Assembly: GCA_964019055.1 (NCBI GenBank)
Contig: OZ025214.1
Span: forward strand, 3,524,858-3,588,857
DNA from: Anthopleura xanthogrammica
Lineage: Eukaryota > Cnidaria > Anthozoa > Actiniaria > Actiniidae
Length of the DNA stretch: 64,000 bases
Direction of reading: 5' to 3'
The position numbers were made by a program, and so were the translations under genes. Shown here piece after piece: positions 12,619 through 27,900 of this stretch. The notes beneath the pieces are model-generated. The model saw nothing but the letters and a program-made list of their open reading frames with translations. It did no database searches and was not told the origin of the DNA. The stretch's first letter is position 1, and each line of letters starts with the position of its first letter.

Positions 12619-15600
12619 AAGTTCATCCAATCCATCTCGTGTACATTCTTATTCCTATCCATTCATCCAATCCATCTCGTGTACATTCTTATTCCTATGC
12701 GTTCATCCAATCCATCTCATGTACATTCTTATTCCTATGCGTTCATCCAATCCATCTCGTGTACATTCTTATTCAACTATGCGTTCATCCAATCCATCTC
12801 GTGTACATTCTTATTCCTATGTATTCATCCAATCCATCTCGTGTACATTCTTATTCCTATAAGTTCATCCAATCCATCTCGTGTACATTCTTATTCCTAT
12901 GCGTTTATCCAATCCATCTCATGTACATTCTTATTCCTATGCGTTCATCCAATCCATCTCATGTACATTCTTATTCCTATGCGTTTATCCAATCCATCTC
13001 GTGTACATTCTTATTCCTATTCGTTCATCCAATCCATCTCATGTACATTCTTATTCCTATGCGTTCATCCAATCCATCTCATGTACATTCTTATTCAGCT
13101 ATGCTTTCATCCAATCCATCTCGTGTACATTCTTATTCCTATGCGTTCATCCAATCTATCTCATGTACATTCTTATTCTTATCCATTCATCCAATCCATC
13201 TCGTGTACATTCTTATTCCTATGCGTTCATCCAATCCATCTCGTGTACATTCTTATTCAGCTATGCGTTCATCCAATCCATCTCGTGTACATTCTTATTC
13301 GTATGCGTTCATCCAATCCATCTCATGTACATTCTTATTCCTATGCGTTCATCCAATCCATCTCGTGTACATTCTTATTCAGCTATGCGTTCATCCAATC
13401 CATCTCGTGTACATTCTTATTCTTATCCATTCATCCAATCCATCTCGTGTACATTCTTATTCCTATGCGTTCATCCAATCCATCTGTGTACATTCTTATT
13501 CTTATCCATTCATCCAATCCATCTCGTGTACATTCTTATTCCTATGCGTTCATCCAATCCATCTCATGTACATTCTTATTCCTATGCGTTCATCCAATCC
13601 ATCTCGTGTACATTCTTATTCAACTATGCGTTCATCCAATCCATCTCGTGTACATTCTTATTCCTATGTATTCATCCAATCCATCTCGTGTACATTCTTA
13701 TTCCTATAAGTTCATCCAATCCATCTCGTGTACATTCTTATTCCTATGCGTTTATCCAATCCATCTCATGTACATTCTTATTCCTATGCGTTCATCCAAT
13801 CCATCTCATGTACATTCTTATTCCTATGCGTTTATCCAATCCATCTCGTGTACATTCTTATTCCTATTCGTTCATCCAATCCATCTTGTGTACATTCTTA
13901 TTCCTATGCGTTTATCCAATCCATCTCATGTACATTCTTATTCCTATGCGTTCATCCAATCCATCTCATGTACATTCTTATTCCTATGTATTCATCCAAT
14001 CCATCTCATGTACATTCTTATTCAGCTATGCGTTCATCCAATCCATCTCATGTATATTCTTATTGCTATGCGTTCATCCAATCCATCTCGTGTACATTCT
14101 TATTCTTATTCATTCATCCAATCCATCTCGTGTACATTCTTATTCAGCTATGTGTTCATCCAATCCATCTCGTGTACATTTTTATTCTTATCCATCCATC
14201 CAATCCATCTGGTGTACATTCTTATTCCTATGCGTTCATCCAATCCATCTCATGTACATTCTTATTCCTATGCGTTCATCCAATCCATCTCATGTACATT
14301 CTTATTCAGCTATGCTTTCATCCAATCCATCTCGTGTACATTCTTATTCCTATGCGTTCATCCAATCCATCTCATGTACATTCTTATTCCTATGCGTTCA
14401 TCCAATCCATCTCGTGTACATTCTTATTCAACTATGCGTTCATCCAATCCATCTCGTGTACATTCTTATTCCTATGTATTCATCCAATCCATCTCGTGTA
14501 CATTCTTATTCCTATAAGTTCATCCAATCCATCTCGTGTACATTCTTATTCCTATGCGTTTATCCAATCCATCTCATGTACATTCTTATTCCTATGCGTT
14601 CATCCAATCCATCTCATGTACATTCTTATTCCTATGCGTTTATCCAATCCATCTCGTGTACATTCTTATTCCTATTCGTTCATCCAATCCATCTCATGTA
14701 CATTCTTATTCCTATGCGTTCATCCAATCCATCTCATGTATATTCTTATTCAGCTATGCTTTCATCCAATCCATCTCGTGTACATTCTTATTCCTATGCG
14801 TTCATCCAATCTATCTCATGTACATTCTTATTCTTATCCATTCATCCAATCCATCTCGTGTACATTCTTATTCCTATGCGTTCATCCAATCCATCTCGTG
14901 TACATTCTTATTCAGCTATGCGTTCATCCAATCCATCTCGTGTACATTCTTATTCTTATCCATTCATCCAATCCATCTCGTGTACATTCTTATTCCTATG
15001 CGTTCATCCAATCCATCTGTGTACATTCTTATTCCTATCCGTTCATCCAATCCATCTCATGTACATTCTTATTCAGCTATGCTTTCATCCAATCCATCTC
15101 GTGTACATTCTTATTCCTATGCGTTCATCCAATCCATCTCATGTACATTCTTATTCAGCTATGCTTTCATCCAATCCATCTCGTGTACATTCTTATTCCT
15201 ATGCGTTCATCCAATCCATCTCGTGTACATTCTTATTCAGCTATGCGTTCATCCAATCCATCTCGTGTACATTCTTATTCTTATCCATTCATCCAATCCA
15301 TCTCGTGTACATTCTTATTCCTATGCGTTCATCCAATCCATCTGTGTACATTCTTATTCTTATCCATTCATCCAATCCATCTCGTGTACATTCTTATTCC
15401 TATGCGTTCATCCAATCCATCTCATGTACATTCTTATTCCTATGCGTTCATCCAATCCATCTCGTGTACATTCTTATTCAACTATGCGTTCATCCAATCC
15501 ATCTCGTGTACATTCTTATTCCTATGTATTCATCCAATCCATCTCGTGTACATTCTTATTCCTATAAGTTCATCCAATCCATCTCGTGTACATTCTTATT

Positions 15601-18600
15601 CCTATGCGTTTATCCAATCCATCTCATGTACATTCTTATTCCTATGCGTTCATCCAATCCATCTCATGTACATTCTTATTCCTATGCGTTTATCCAATCC
15701 ATCTCGTGTACATTCTTATTCCTATTCGTTCATCCAATCCATCTTGTGTACATTCTTATTCCTATGCGTTCATCCAATCCATCTCATGTACATTCTTATT
15801 CCTATGCGTTCATCCAATCCATCTCGTGTACATTCTTATTCAACTATGCGTTCATCCAATCCATCTCGTGTACATTCTTATTCCTATGTATTCATCCAAT
15901 CCATCTCGTGTACATTCTTATTCCTATAAGTTCATCCAATCCATCTCGTGTACATTCTTATTCCTATGCGTTTATCCAATCCATCTCATGTACATTCTTA
16001 TTCCTATGCGTTCATCCAATCCATCTCATGTACATTCTTATTCCTATGCGTTTATCCAATCCATCTCGTGTACATTCTTATTCCTATTCGTTCATCCAAT
16101 CCATCTTGTGTACATTCTTATTCCTATGCGTTTATCCAATCCATCTCATGTACATTCTTATTCCTATGCGTTCATCCAATCCATCTCATGTACATTCTTA
16201 TTCCTATGTATTCATCCAATCCATCTCATGTACATTCTTATTCAGCTATGCGTTCATCCAATCCATCTCATGTATATTCTTATTGCTATGCGTTCATCCA
16301 ATCCATCTCGTGTACATTCTTATTCTTATTCATTCATCCAATCCATCTCGTGTACATTCTTATTCAGCTATGTGTTCATCCAATCCATCTCGTGTACATT
16401 TTTATTCTTATCCATCCATCCAATCCATCTGGTGTACATTCTTATTCCTATGCGTTCATCCAATCCATCTCATGTACATTCTTATTCCTATGCGTTCATC
16501 CAATCCATCTCATGTACATTCTTATTCAGCTATGCTTTCATCCAATCCATCTCGTGTACATTCTTATTCCTATGCGTTCATCCAATCCATCTCATGTACA
16601 TTCTTATTCCTATGCGTTCATCCAATCCATCTCGTGTACATTCTTATTCAACTATGCGTTCATCCAATCCATCTCGTGTACATTCTTATTCCTATGTATT
16701 CATCCAATCCATCTCGTGTACATTCTTATTCCTATAAGTTCATCCAATCCATCTCGTGTACATTCTTATTCCTATGCGTTTATCCAATCCATCTCATGTA
16801 CATTCTTATTCCTATGCGTTCATCCAATCCATCTCATGTACATTCTTATTCCTATGCGTTTATCCAATCCATCTCGTGTACATTCTTATTCCTATTCGTT
16901 CATCCAATCCATCTCATGTACATTCTTATTCCTATGCGTTCATCCAATCCATCTCATGTATATTCTTATTCAGCTATGCTTTCATCCAATCCATCTCGTG
17001 TACATTCTTATTCCTATGCGTTCATCCAATCTATCTCATGTACATTCTTATTCTTATCCATTCATCCAATCCATCTCGTGTACATTCTTATTCCTATGCG
17101 TTCATCCAATCCATCTCGTGTACATTCTTATTCAGCTATGCGTTCATCCAATCCATCTCGTGTACATTCTTATTCTTATCCATTCATCCAATCCATCTCG
17201 TGTACATTCTTATTCCTATGCGTTCATCCAATCCATCTGTGTACATTCTTATTCCTATGCGTTCATCCAATCCATCTCGTGTACATTCTTATTCAACTAT
17301 GCGTTCATCCAATCCATCTCGTGTACATTCTTATTCCTATGTATTCATCCAATCCATCTCGTGTACATTCTTATTCCTATAAGTTCATCCAATCCATCTC
17401 GTGTACATTCTTATTCCTATGCGTTTATCCAATCCATCTCATGTACATTCTTATTCCTATGCGTTCATCCAATCCATCTCATGTACATTCTTATTCCTAT
17501 GCGTTTATCCAATCCATCTCGTGTACATTCTTATTCCTATTCGTTCATCCAATCCATCTCATGTACATTCTTATTCCTATGCGTTCATCCAATCCATCTC
17601 ATGTATATTCTTATTCAGCTATGCTTTCATCCAATCCATCTCGTGTACATTCTTATTCCTATGCGTTCATCCAATCCATCTCGTGTACATTCTTATTCCT
17701 ATGCGTTCATCCAATCCATCTCGTGTACATTCTTATTCAGCTATGCGTTCATCCAATCCATCTCGTGTACATTCTTATTCCTATGTATTCATCCAATCCA
17801 TCTCATGTACATTCTTATTCCTATGTATTCATCCAATCCATCTCATGTACATTCTTATTCAGCTATGCGTTCATCCAATCCATCTCGTGTACATTCTTAT
17901 TCCTATGCGTTCATCCAATCCATCTCATGTACATTCTTATTCAGCTATGCTTTCATCCAATCCATCTCGTGTACATTCTTATTCCTATGCTTTCATCCAA
18001 TCTATCTCATGTACATTCTTATTCTTATCCATTCATCCAATCCATCTCATGTACATTCTTATTCTTATCCATTCATCCAATCCATCTCGTGTACATTCTT
18101 ATTCTTATCCATTCATCCAATCCATCTCGTGTACATTCTTATTCAGTTATGCGTTCATCCAATCCATCTCGTGTACATTCTTATTCTTATCCATTCATCC
18201 AATCCATCTCATGTACATTCTTAATCCTATGCGTTCATCCAATCCATCTCGTGTACATTCTTATTCTTATCCATTCATCCAATCCATCTCGTGTACATTC
18301 TTATTCCTATGCGTTCATCCAATCCATCTCATGTACATTCTTATTCAGCTATGCGTTCATCCAATCCATCTGGTGTACATTCTTATTCCTATGCGTTTAT
18401 CCAATCCATCTCGTGTACATTCTTATTCCTATTCGTTCATCCAATCCATCTCGTGTACATTCTTATTCCTATGCGTTTATCCAATCCATCTCGTGTACAT
18501 TCTTATTCCTATGCGTTCATCCAATCCATCTCGTGTAAATTCTTATTCCTATGCGTTCATCCAATCTATCTCATGTACATTCTTATTCCTATGTATTCAT

Positions 18601-21600
18601 CCAATCCATCTCATGTACATTCTTATTCCTATGCGTTCATCCAATCCATCTCGTGTACATTCTTATTCAGCTATGCGTTCATCCAATCCATCTCGTGTAC
18701 ATTCTTATTCAGCTATGCGTTCATCCAATCCATCTCGTGTACATTCTTATTCCTATGCGTTTATCCAATCCATCTCGTGTACATTCTTATTCCTATTCGT
18801 TCATCCAATCCATCTCGTTTACATTCTTATTCCTATGCGTTTATCCAATCCATCTCGTGTACATTCTTATTCCTATGCGTTCATCCAATCCATCTCGTGT
18901 ACATTCTTATTCAGCTATGCGTTCATCCAATCCATCTCGTGTACATTCTTATTCCTATGCGTTTATCCAATCCATCTCGTTTACATTCTTATTCTTATCC
19001 ATTCATCCAATCCATCTCATGCACATTCTTATTCCTATGCGTTCATCCAATCCATCTCGTGTACATTCTTATTCCTATGCGTTCATTTAATCCATCTCAC
19101 GGACATTCTTATTCCTATGTATTCATCCAATCCATCTCGTGTACATTCTTATTCTTATCCATTCATCCAATCCATCTCGTGTACATTCTTATTCCTATGC
19201 GTTCATCCAATCCATCTCATGTACATTCTTATTCCTATGCGTTCATCCAATCCATCTCGTGTACATTCTTATTCAACTATGCGTTCATCCAATCCATCTC
19301 GTGTACATTCTTATTCCTATGTATTCATCCAATCCATCTCGTGTACATTCTTATTCCTATAAGTTCATCCAATCCATCTCGTGTACATTCTTATTCCTAT
19401 CCATTCATCCAATCCATCTCGTGTACATTCTTATTCCTATGCGTTCATCCAATCCATCTCATGTACATTCTTATTCCTATGCGTTCATCCAATCCATCTC
19501 GTGTACATTCTTATTCAACTATGCGTTCATCCAATCCATCTCGTGTACATTCTTATTCCTATGTATTCATCCAATCCATCTCGTGTACATTCTTATTCCT
19601 ATAAGTTCATCCAATCCATCTCGTGTACATTCTTATTCCTATGCGTTTATCCAATCCATCTCATGTACATTCTTATTCCTATGCGTTCATCCAATCCATC
19701 TCATGTACATTCTTATTCCTATGCGTTTATCCAATCCATCTCGTGTACATTCTTATTCCTATTCGTTCATCCAATCCATCTCATGTACATTCTTATTCCT
19801 ATGCGTTCATCCAATCCATCTCATGTACATTCTTATTCAGCTATGCTTTCATCCAATCCATCTCGTGTACATTCTTATTCCTATGCGTTCATCCAATCTA
19901 TCTCATGTACATTCTTATTCTTATCCATTCATCCAATCCATCTCGTGTACATTCTTATTCCTATGCGTTCATCCAATCCATCTCGTGTACATTCTTATTC
20001 AGCTATGCGTTCATCCAATCCATCTCGTGTACATTCTTATTCGTATGCGTTCATCCAATCCATCTCATGTACATTCTTATTCCTATGCGTTCATCCAATC
20101 CATCTCGTGTACATTCTTATTCAGCTATGCGTTCATCCAATCCATCTCGTGTACATTCTTATTCTTATCCATTCATCCAATCCATCTCGTGTACATTCTT
20201 ATTCCTATGCGTTCATCCAATCCATCTGTGTACATTCTTATTCTTATCCATTCATCCAATCCATCTCGTGTACATTCTTATTCCTATGCGTTCATCCAAT
20301 CCATCTCATGTACATTCTTATTCCTATGCGTTCATCCAATCCATCTCGTGTACATTCTTATTCAACTATGCGTTCATCCAATCCATCTCGTGTACATTCT
20401 TATTCCTATGTATTCATCCAATCCATCTCGTGTACATTCTTATTCCTATAAGTTCATCCAATCCATCTCGTGTACATTCTTATTCCTATGCGTTTATCCA
20501 ATCCATCTCATGTACATTCTTATTCCTATGCGTTCATCCAATCCATCTCATGTACATTCTTATTCCTATGCGTTTATCCAATCCATCTCGTGTACATTCT
20601 TATTCCTATTCGTTCATCCAATCCATCTTGTGTACATTCTTATTCCTATGCGTTTATCCAATCCATCTCATGTACATTCTTATTCCTATGCGTTCATCCA
20701 ATCCATCTCATGTACATTCTTATTCCTATGTATTCATCCAATCCATCTCATGTACATTCTTATTCAGCTATGCGTTCATCCAATCCATCTCATGTATATT
20801 CTTATTGCTATGCGTTCATCCAATCCATCTCGTGTACATTCTTATTCTTATTCATTCATCCAATCCATCTCGTGTACATTCTTATTCAGCTATGTGTTCA
20901 TCCAATCCATCTCGTGTACATTTTTATTCTTATCCATCCATCCAATCCATCTGGTGTACATTCTTATTCCTATGCGTTCATCCAATCCATCTCATGTACA
21001 TTCTTATTCCTATGCGTTCATCCAATCCATCTCATGTACATTCTTATTCAGCTATGCTTTCATCCAATCCATCTCGTGTACATTCTTATTCCTATGCGTT
21101 CATCCAATCCATCTCATGTACATTCTTATTCCTATGCGTTCATCCAATCCATCTCGTGTACATTCTTATTCAACTATGCGTTCATCCAATCCATCTCGTG
21201 TACATTCTTATTCCTATGTATTCATCCAATCCATCTCGTGTACATTCTTATTCCTATAAGTTCATCCAATCCATCTCGTGTACATTCTTATTCCTATGCG
21301 TTTATCCAATCCATCTCATGTACATTCTTATTCCTATGCGTTCATCCAATCCATCTCATGTACATTCTTATTCCTATGCGTTTATCCAATCCATCTCGTG
21401 TACATTCTTATTCCTATTCGTTCATCCAATCCATCTCATGTACATTCTTATTCCTATGCGTTCATCCAATCCATCTCATGTATATTCTTATTCAGCTATG
21501 CTTTCATCCAATCCATCTCGTGTACATTCTTATTCCTATGCGTTCATCCAATCTATCTCATGTACATTCTTATTCTTATCCATTCATCCAATCCATCTCG

Positions 21601-22668
21601 TGTACATTCTTATTCCTATGCGTTCATCCAATCCATCTCGTGTACATTCTTATTCAGCTATGCGTTCATCCAATCCATCTCGTGTACATTCTTATTCTTA
21701 TCCATTCATCCAATCCATCTCGTGTACATTCTTATTCCTATGCGTTCATCCAATCCATCTGTGTACATTCTTATTCCTATCCGTTCATCCAATCCATCTC
21801 ATGTACATTCTTATTCAGCTATGCTTTCATCCAATCCATCTCGTGTACATTCTTATTCCTATGCGTTCATCCAATCCATCTCATGTACATTCTTATTCAG
21901 CTATGCTTTCATCCAATCCATCTCGTGTACATTCTTATTCCTATGCGTTCATCCAATCCATCTCGTGTACATTCTTATTCAGCTATGCGTTCATCCAATC
22001 CATCTCGTGTACATTCTTATTCTTATCCATTCATCCAATCCATCTCGTGTACATTCTTATTCCTATGCGTTCATCCAATCCATCTGTGTACATTCTTATT
22101 CTTATCCATTCATCCAATCCATCTCGTGTACATTCTTATTCCTATGCGTTCATCCAATCCATCTCATGTACATTCTTATTCCTATGCGTTCATCCAATCC
22201 ATCTCGTGTACATTCTTATTCAACTATGCGTTCATCCAATCCATCTCGTGTACATTCTTATTCCTATGTATTCATCCAATCCATCTCGTGTACATTCTTA
22301 TTCCTATAAGTTCATCCAATCCATCTCGTGTACATTCTTATTCCTATGCGTTTATCCAATCCATCTCATGTACATTCTTATTCCTATGCGTTCATCCAAT
22401 CCATCTCATGTACATTCTTATTCCTATGCGTTTATCCAATCCATCTCGTGTACATTCTTATTCCTATTCGTTCATCCAATCCATCTTGTGTACATTCTTA
22501 TTCCTATGCGTTCATCCAATCCATCTCATGTACATTCTTATTCCTATGCGTTCATCCAATCCATCTCGTGTACATTCTTATTCAACTATGCGTTCATCCA
22601 ATCCATCTCGTGTACATTCTTATTCCTATGTATTCATCCAATCCATCTCGTGTACATTCTTATTCCTA
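10898..22668 (+). repeat. Higher-order repeat pair, offset 6742 bp (about 5 kb block)
   Basis: The block 10898-15926 is repeated at 17640-22668 with essentially the same succession of variants, including the private TTCATTTAATCC and CATGCACATTC changes. The match stops where 15927 reads AAG (CTATAAG) and 22669 reads TCG (CTATTCG). Inside it, a 242-bp six-unit duplication (12397-12638 and 12639-12880) and a 2220-bp offset (13728 onward and 15948 onward) show earlier rounds of duplication. Confidence 0.85.
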
Positions 22669-24954
22669 TTCGTTCATCCAATCCATCTTGTGTACATTCT
22701 TATTCCTATGCGTTTATCCAATCCATCTCATGTACATTCTTATTCCTATGCGTTCATCCAATCCATCTCATGTACATTCTTATTCCTATGTATTCATCCA
22801 ATCCATCTCATGTACATTCTTATTCAGCTATGCGTTCATCCAATCCATCTCATGTATATTCTTATTGCTATGCGTTCATCCAATCCATCTCGTGTACATT
22901 CTTATTCTTATTCATTCATCCAATCCATCTCGTGTACATTCTTATTCAGCTATGTGTTCATCCAATCCATCTCGTGTACATTTTTATTCTTATCCATCCA
23001 TCCAATCCATCTGGTGTACATTCTTATTCCTATGCGTTCATCCAATCCATCTCATGTACATTCTTATTCCTATGCGTTCATCCAATCCATCTCATGTACA
23101 TTCTTATTCAGCTATGCTTTCATCCAATCCATCTCGTGTACATTCTTATTCCTATGCGTTCATCCAATCTATCTCATGTACATTCTTATTCTTATCCATT
23201 CATCCAATCCATCTCGTGTACATTCTTATTCCTATGCGTTCATCCAATCCATCTCGTGTACATTCTTATTCAGCTATGCGTTCATCCAATCCATCTCGTG
23301 TACATTCTTATTCTTATCCATTCATCCAATCCATCTCGTGTACATTCTTATTCCTATGCGTTCATCCAAACCATCTGTGTACATTCTTATTCCTATGCGT
23401 TCATCCAATCCATCTCATGTACATTCTTATTCAGCTATGCTTTCATCCAATCCATCTCGTGTACATTCTTATTCCTATGCGTTCATCCAATCCATCTCGT
23501 GTACATTCTTATTCAGCTATGCGTTCATCCAATCCATCTCGTGTACATTCTTATTCTTATCCATTCATCCAATCCATCTCGTGTACATTCTTATTCCTAT
23601 GCGTTCATCCAATCCATCTGTGTACATTCTTATTCTTATCCATTCATCCAATCCATCTCGTGTACATTCTTATTCCTATGCGTTCATCCAATCCATCTCA
23701 TGTACATTCTTATTCCTATGCGTTCATCCAATCCATCTCGTGTACATTCTTATTCAACTATGCGTTCATCCAATCCATCTCGTGTACATTCTTATTCCTA
23801 TGTATTCATCCAATCCATCTCGTGTACATTCTTATTCCTATAAGTTCATCCAATCCATCTCGTGTACATTCTTATTCCTATGCGTTTATCCAATCCATCT
23901 CATGTACATTCTTATTCCTATGCGTTCATCCAATCCATCTCATGTACATTCTTATTCCTATGCGTTTATCCAATCCATCTCGTGTACATTCTTATTCCTA
24001 TTCGTTCATCCAATCCATCTTGTGTACATTCTTATTCCTATGCGTTTATCCAATCCATCTCATGTACATTCTTATTCCTATGCGTTCATCCAATCCATCA
24101 CATGTACATTCTTATTCCTATGTATTCATCCAATCAATCTCATGTACATTCTTATTCAGCTATGCGTTCATCCAATCCATCTCATGTATATTCTTATTGC
24201 TATGCGTTCATCCAATCCATCTCGTGTACATTCTTATTCTTATTCATTCATCCAATCCATCTCGTGTACATTCTTATTCAGCTATGTGTTCATCCAATCC
24301 ATCTCGTGTACATTTTTATTCTTATCCATTCATCCAATCCATCTCATGTACATTCTTATTCCTATGCGTTCATCCAATCCATCTCGTGTACATTCTTATT
24401 CCTATGCGTTTATCCAATCCATCTCATGTACATTCTTATTCCTATGCGTTCATCCAATCCATCTCATGTACATTCTTATTCCTATGCGTTTATCCAATCC
24501 ATCTCGTGTACATTCTTATTCCTATTCGTTCATCCAATCCATCTTGTGTACATTCTTATTCCTATGCGTTTATCCAATCCATCTCATGTACATTCTTATT
24601 CCTATGCGTTCATCCAATCCATCTCATGTACATTCTTATTCCTATGTATTCATCCAATCCATCTCATGTACATTCTTATTCAGCTATGCGTTCATCCAAT
24701 CCATCTCATGTATATTCTTATTGCTATGCGTTCATCCAATCTATCTCGTGTACATTCTTATTCTTATTCATTCATCCAATCCATCTCGTGTACATTCTTA
24801 TTCAGCTATGTGTTCATCCAATCCATCTCGTGTACATTTTTATTTTTATCCATCCATCCAATCCATCTGGTGTACATTCTTATTCCTATGCGTTCATCCA
24901 ATCCATCTCATGTACATTCTTATTCCTATGCGTTCATCCAATCCATCTCATGTA

Positions 24955-27900
24955 CATTCTTATTCCTATGCGTTCATCCAATCCATCTCATGTACATTCT
25001 TATTCCTATGCGTTTATCCAATCCATCTCGTGTACATTCTTATTCCTATTCGTTCATCCAATCCATCTTGTGTACATTCTTATTCCTATGCGTTTATCCA
25101 ATCCATCTCATGTACATTCTTATTCCTATGCGTTCATCCAATCCATCTCATGTACATTCTTATTCCTATGTATTCATCCAATCCATCTCATGTACATTCT
25201 TATTCAGCTATGCGTTCATCCAATCCATCTCATGTATATTCTTATTGCTATGCGTTCATCCAATCCATCTCGTGTACATTCTTATTCTTATTCATTCATC
25301 CAATCCATCTCGTGTACATTCTTATTCAGCTATGTGTTCATCCAATCCATCTCGTGTACATTTTTATTCTTATCCATCCATCCAATCCATCTGGTGTACA
25401 TTCTTATTCCTATGCGTTCATCCAATCCATCTCATGTACATTCTTATTCCTATGCGTTCATCCAATCCATCTCATGTACATTCTTATTCAGCTATGCTTT
25501 CATCCAATCCATCTCGTGTACATTCTTATTCCTATGCGTTCATCCAATCTATCTCATGTACATTCTTATTCTTATCCATTCATCCAATCCATCTCGTGTA
25601 CATTCTTATTTCCTTTGCGTTCATCCAATCCATCTCATGTACATTCTTATTCAGCTATGCGTTCATCCAATCCATCTCGTGTACATTCTTATTCTTATCC
25701 ATTCATCCAATCCATCTCGTGTACATTCTTATTCCTATGCGTTCATCCAATCCATCTGTGTACATTCTTATTCCTATGCGTTCATCCAATCCATCTCATG
25801 TACATTCTTATTCAGCTATGCTTTCATCCAATCCATCTCGTGTACATTCTTATTCCTATGCGTTCATCCAATCCATCTCGTGTACATTCTTATTCAGCTA
25901 TGCGTTCATCCAATCCATCTCGTGTACATTCTTATTCTTATCCATTCATCCAATCCATCTCGTGTACATTCTTATTCCTATGCGTTCATCCAATCCATCT
26001 GTGTACATTCTTATTCTTATCCATTCATCCAATCCATCTCGTGTACATTCTTATTCCTATGCGTTCATCCAATCCATCTCATGTACATTCTTATTCCTAT
26101 GCGTTCATCCAATCCATCTCGTGTACATTCTTATTCAACTATGCGTTCATCCAATCCATCTCGTGTACATTCTTATTCCTATGTATTCATCCAATCCATC
26201 TCGTGTACATTCTTATTCCTATAAGTTCATCCAATCCATCTCGTGTACATTCTTATTCCTATGCGTTTATCCAATCCATCTCATGTACATTCTTATTCCT
26301 ATGCGTTCATCCAATCCATCTCATGTACATTCTTATTCCTATGCGTTTATCCAATCCATCTCGTGTACATTCTTATTCCTATTCGTTCATCCAATCCATC
26401 TTGTGTACATTCTTATTCCTATGCGTTTATCCAATCCATCTCATGTACATTCTTATTCCTATGCGTTCATCCAATCCATCTCATGTACATTCTTATTCCT
26501 ATGTATTCATCCAATCCATCTCATGTACATTCTTATTCAGCTATGCGTTCATCCAATCCATCTCATGTAGATTCTTATTGCTATGCGTTCATCCAATCCA
26601 TCTCGTGTACATTCTTATTCTTATTCATTCATCCAATCCATCTCGTGTAGATTCTTATTCAGCTATGTGTTCATCCAATCCATCTCGTGTACATTTTTAT
26701 TCTTATCCATTCATCCAATCCATCTCATGTACATTCTTATTCCTATGCGTTCATCCAATCCATCTCGTGTACATTCTTATTCCTATGCGTTTATCCAATC
26801 CATCTCATGTACATTCTTATTCCTATGCGTTCATCCAATCCATCTCATGTACATTCTTATTCCTATGCGTTTATCCAATCCATCTCGTGTACATTCTTAT
26901 TCCTATTCGTTCATCCAATCCATCTTGTGTATATTCTTATTGCTATGCGTTCATCCAATCCATCTCGTGTACATTCTTATTCTTATTCATTCATCCAATC
27001 CATCTCGTGTACATTCTTATTCAGCTATGTGTTCATCCAATCCATCTCGTGTACATTTTTATTCTTATCCATCCATCCAATCCATCTGGTGTACATTCTT
27101 ATTCCTATGCGTTCATCCAATCCATCTCATGTACATTCTTATTCCTATGCGTTCATCCAATCCATCTCATGTACATTCTTATTCAGCTATGCTTTCATCC
27201 AATCCATCTCGTGTACATTCTTATTCCTATGCGTTCATCCAATCTATCTCATGTACATTCTTATTCTTATCCATTCATCCAATCCATCTCGTGTACATTC
27301 TTATTCTTATCCATTCATCCAATCCATCTCGTGTACATTCTTATTCCTATGCGTTCATCCAATCCATCTGTGTACATTCTTATTCCTATGCGTTCATCCA
27401 ATCCATCTCATGTACATTCTTATTCAGCTATGCTTTCATCCAATCCATCTCGTGTACATTCTTATTCCTATGCGTTCATCCAATCCATCTCGTGTACATT
27501 CTTATTCAGCTATGCGTTCATCCAATCCATCTCGTGTACATTCTTATTCTTATCCATTCATCCAATCCATCTCGTGTACATTCTTATTCCTATGCGTTCA
27601 TCCAATCCATCTGTGTACATTCTTATTCTTATCCATTCATCCAATCCATCTCGTGTACATTCTTATTCCTATGCGTTCATCCAATCCATCTCATGTACAT
27701 TCTTATTCCTATGCGTTCATCCAATCCATCTCGTGTACATTCTTATTCAACTATGCGTTCATCCAATCCATCTCGTGTACATTCTTATTCCTATGTATTC
27801 ATCCAATCCATCTCGTGTACATTCTTATTCCTATAAGTTCATCCAATCCATCTCGTGTACATTCTTATTCCTATGCGTTTATCCAATCCATCTCATGTAC

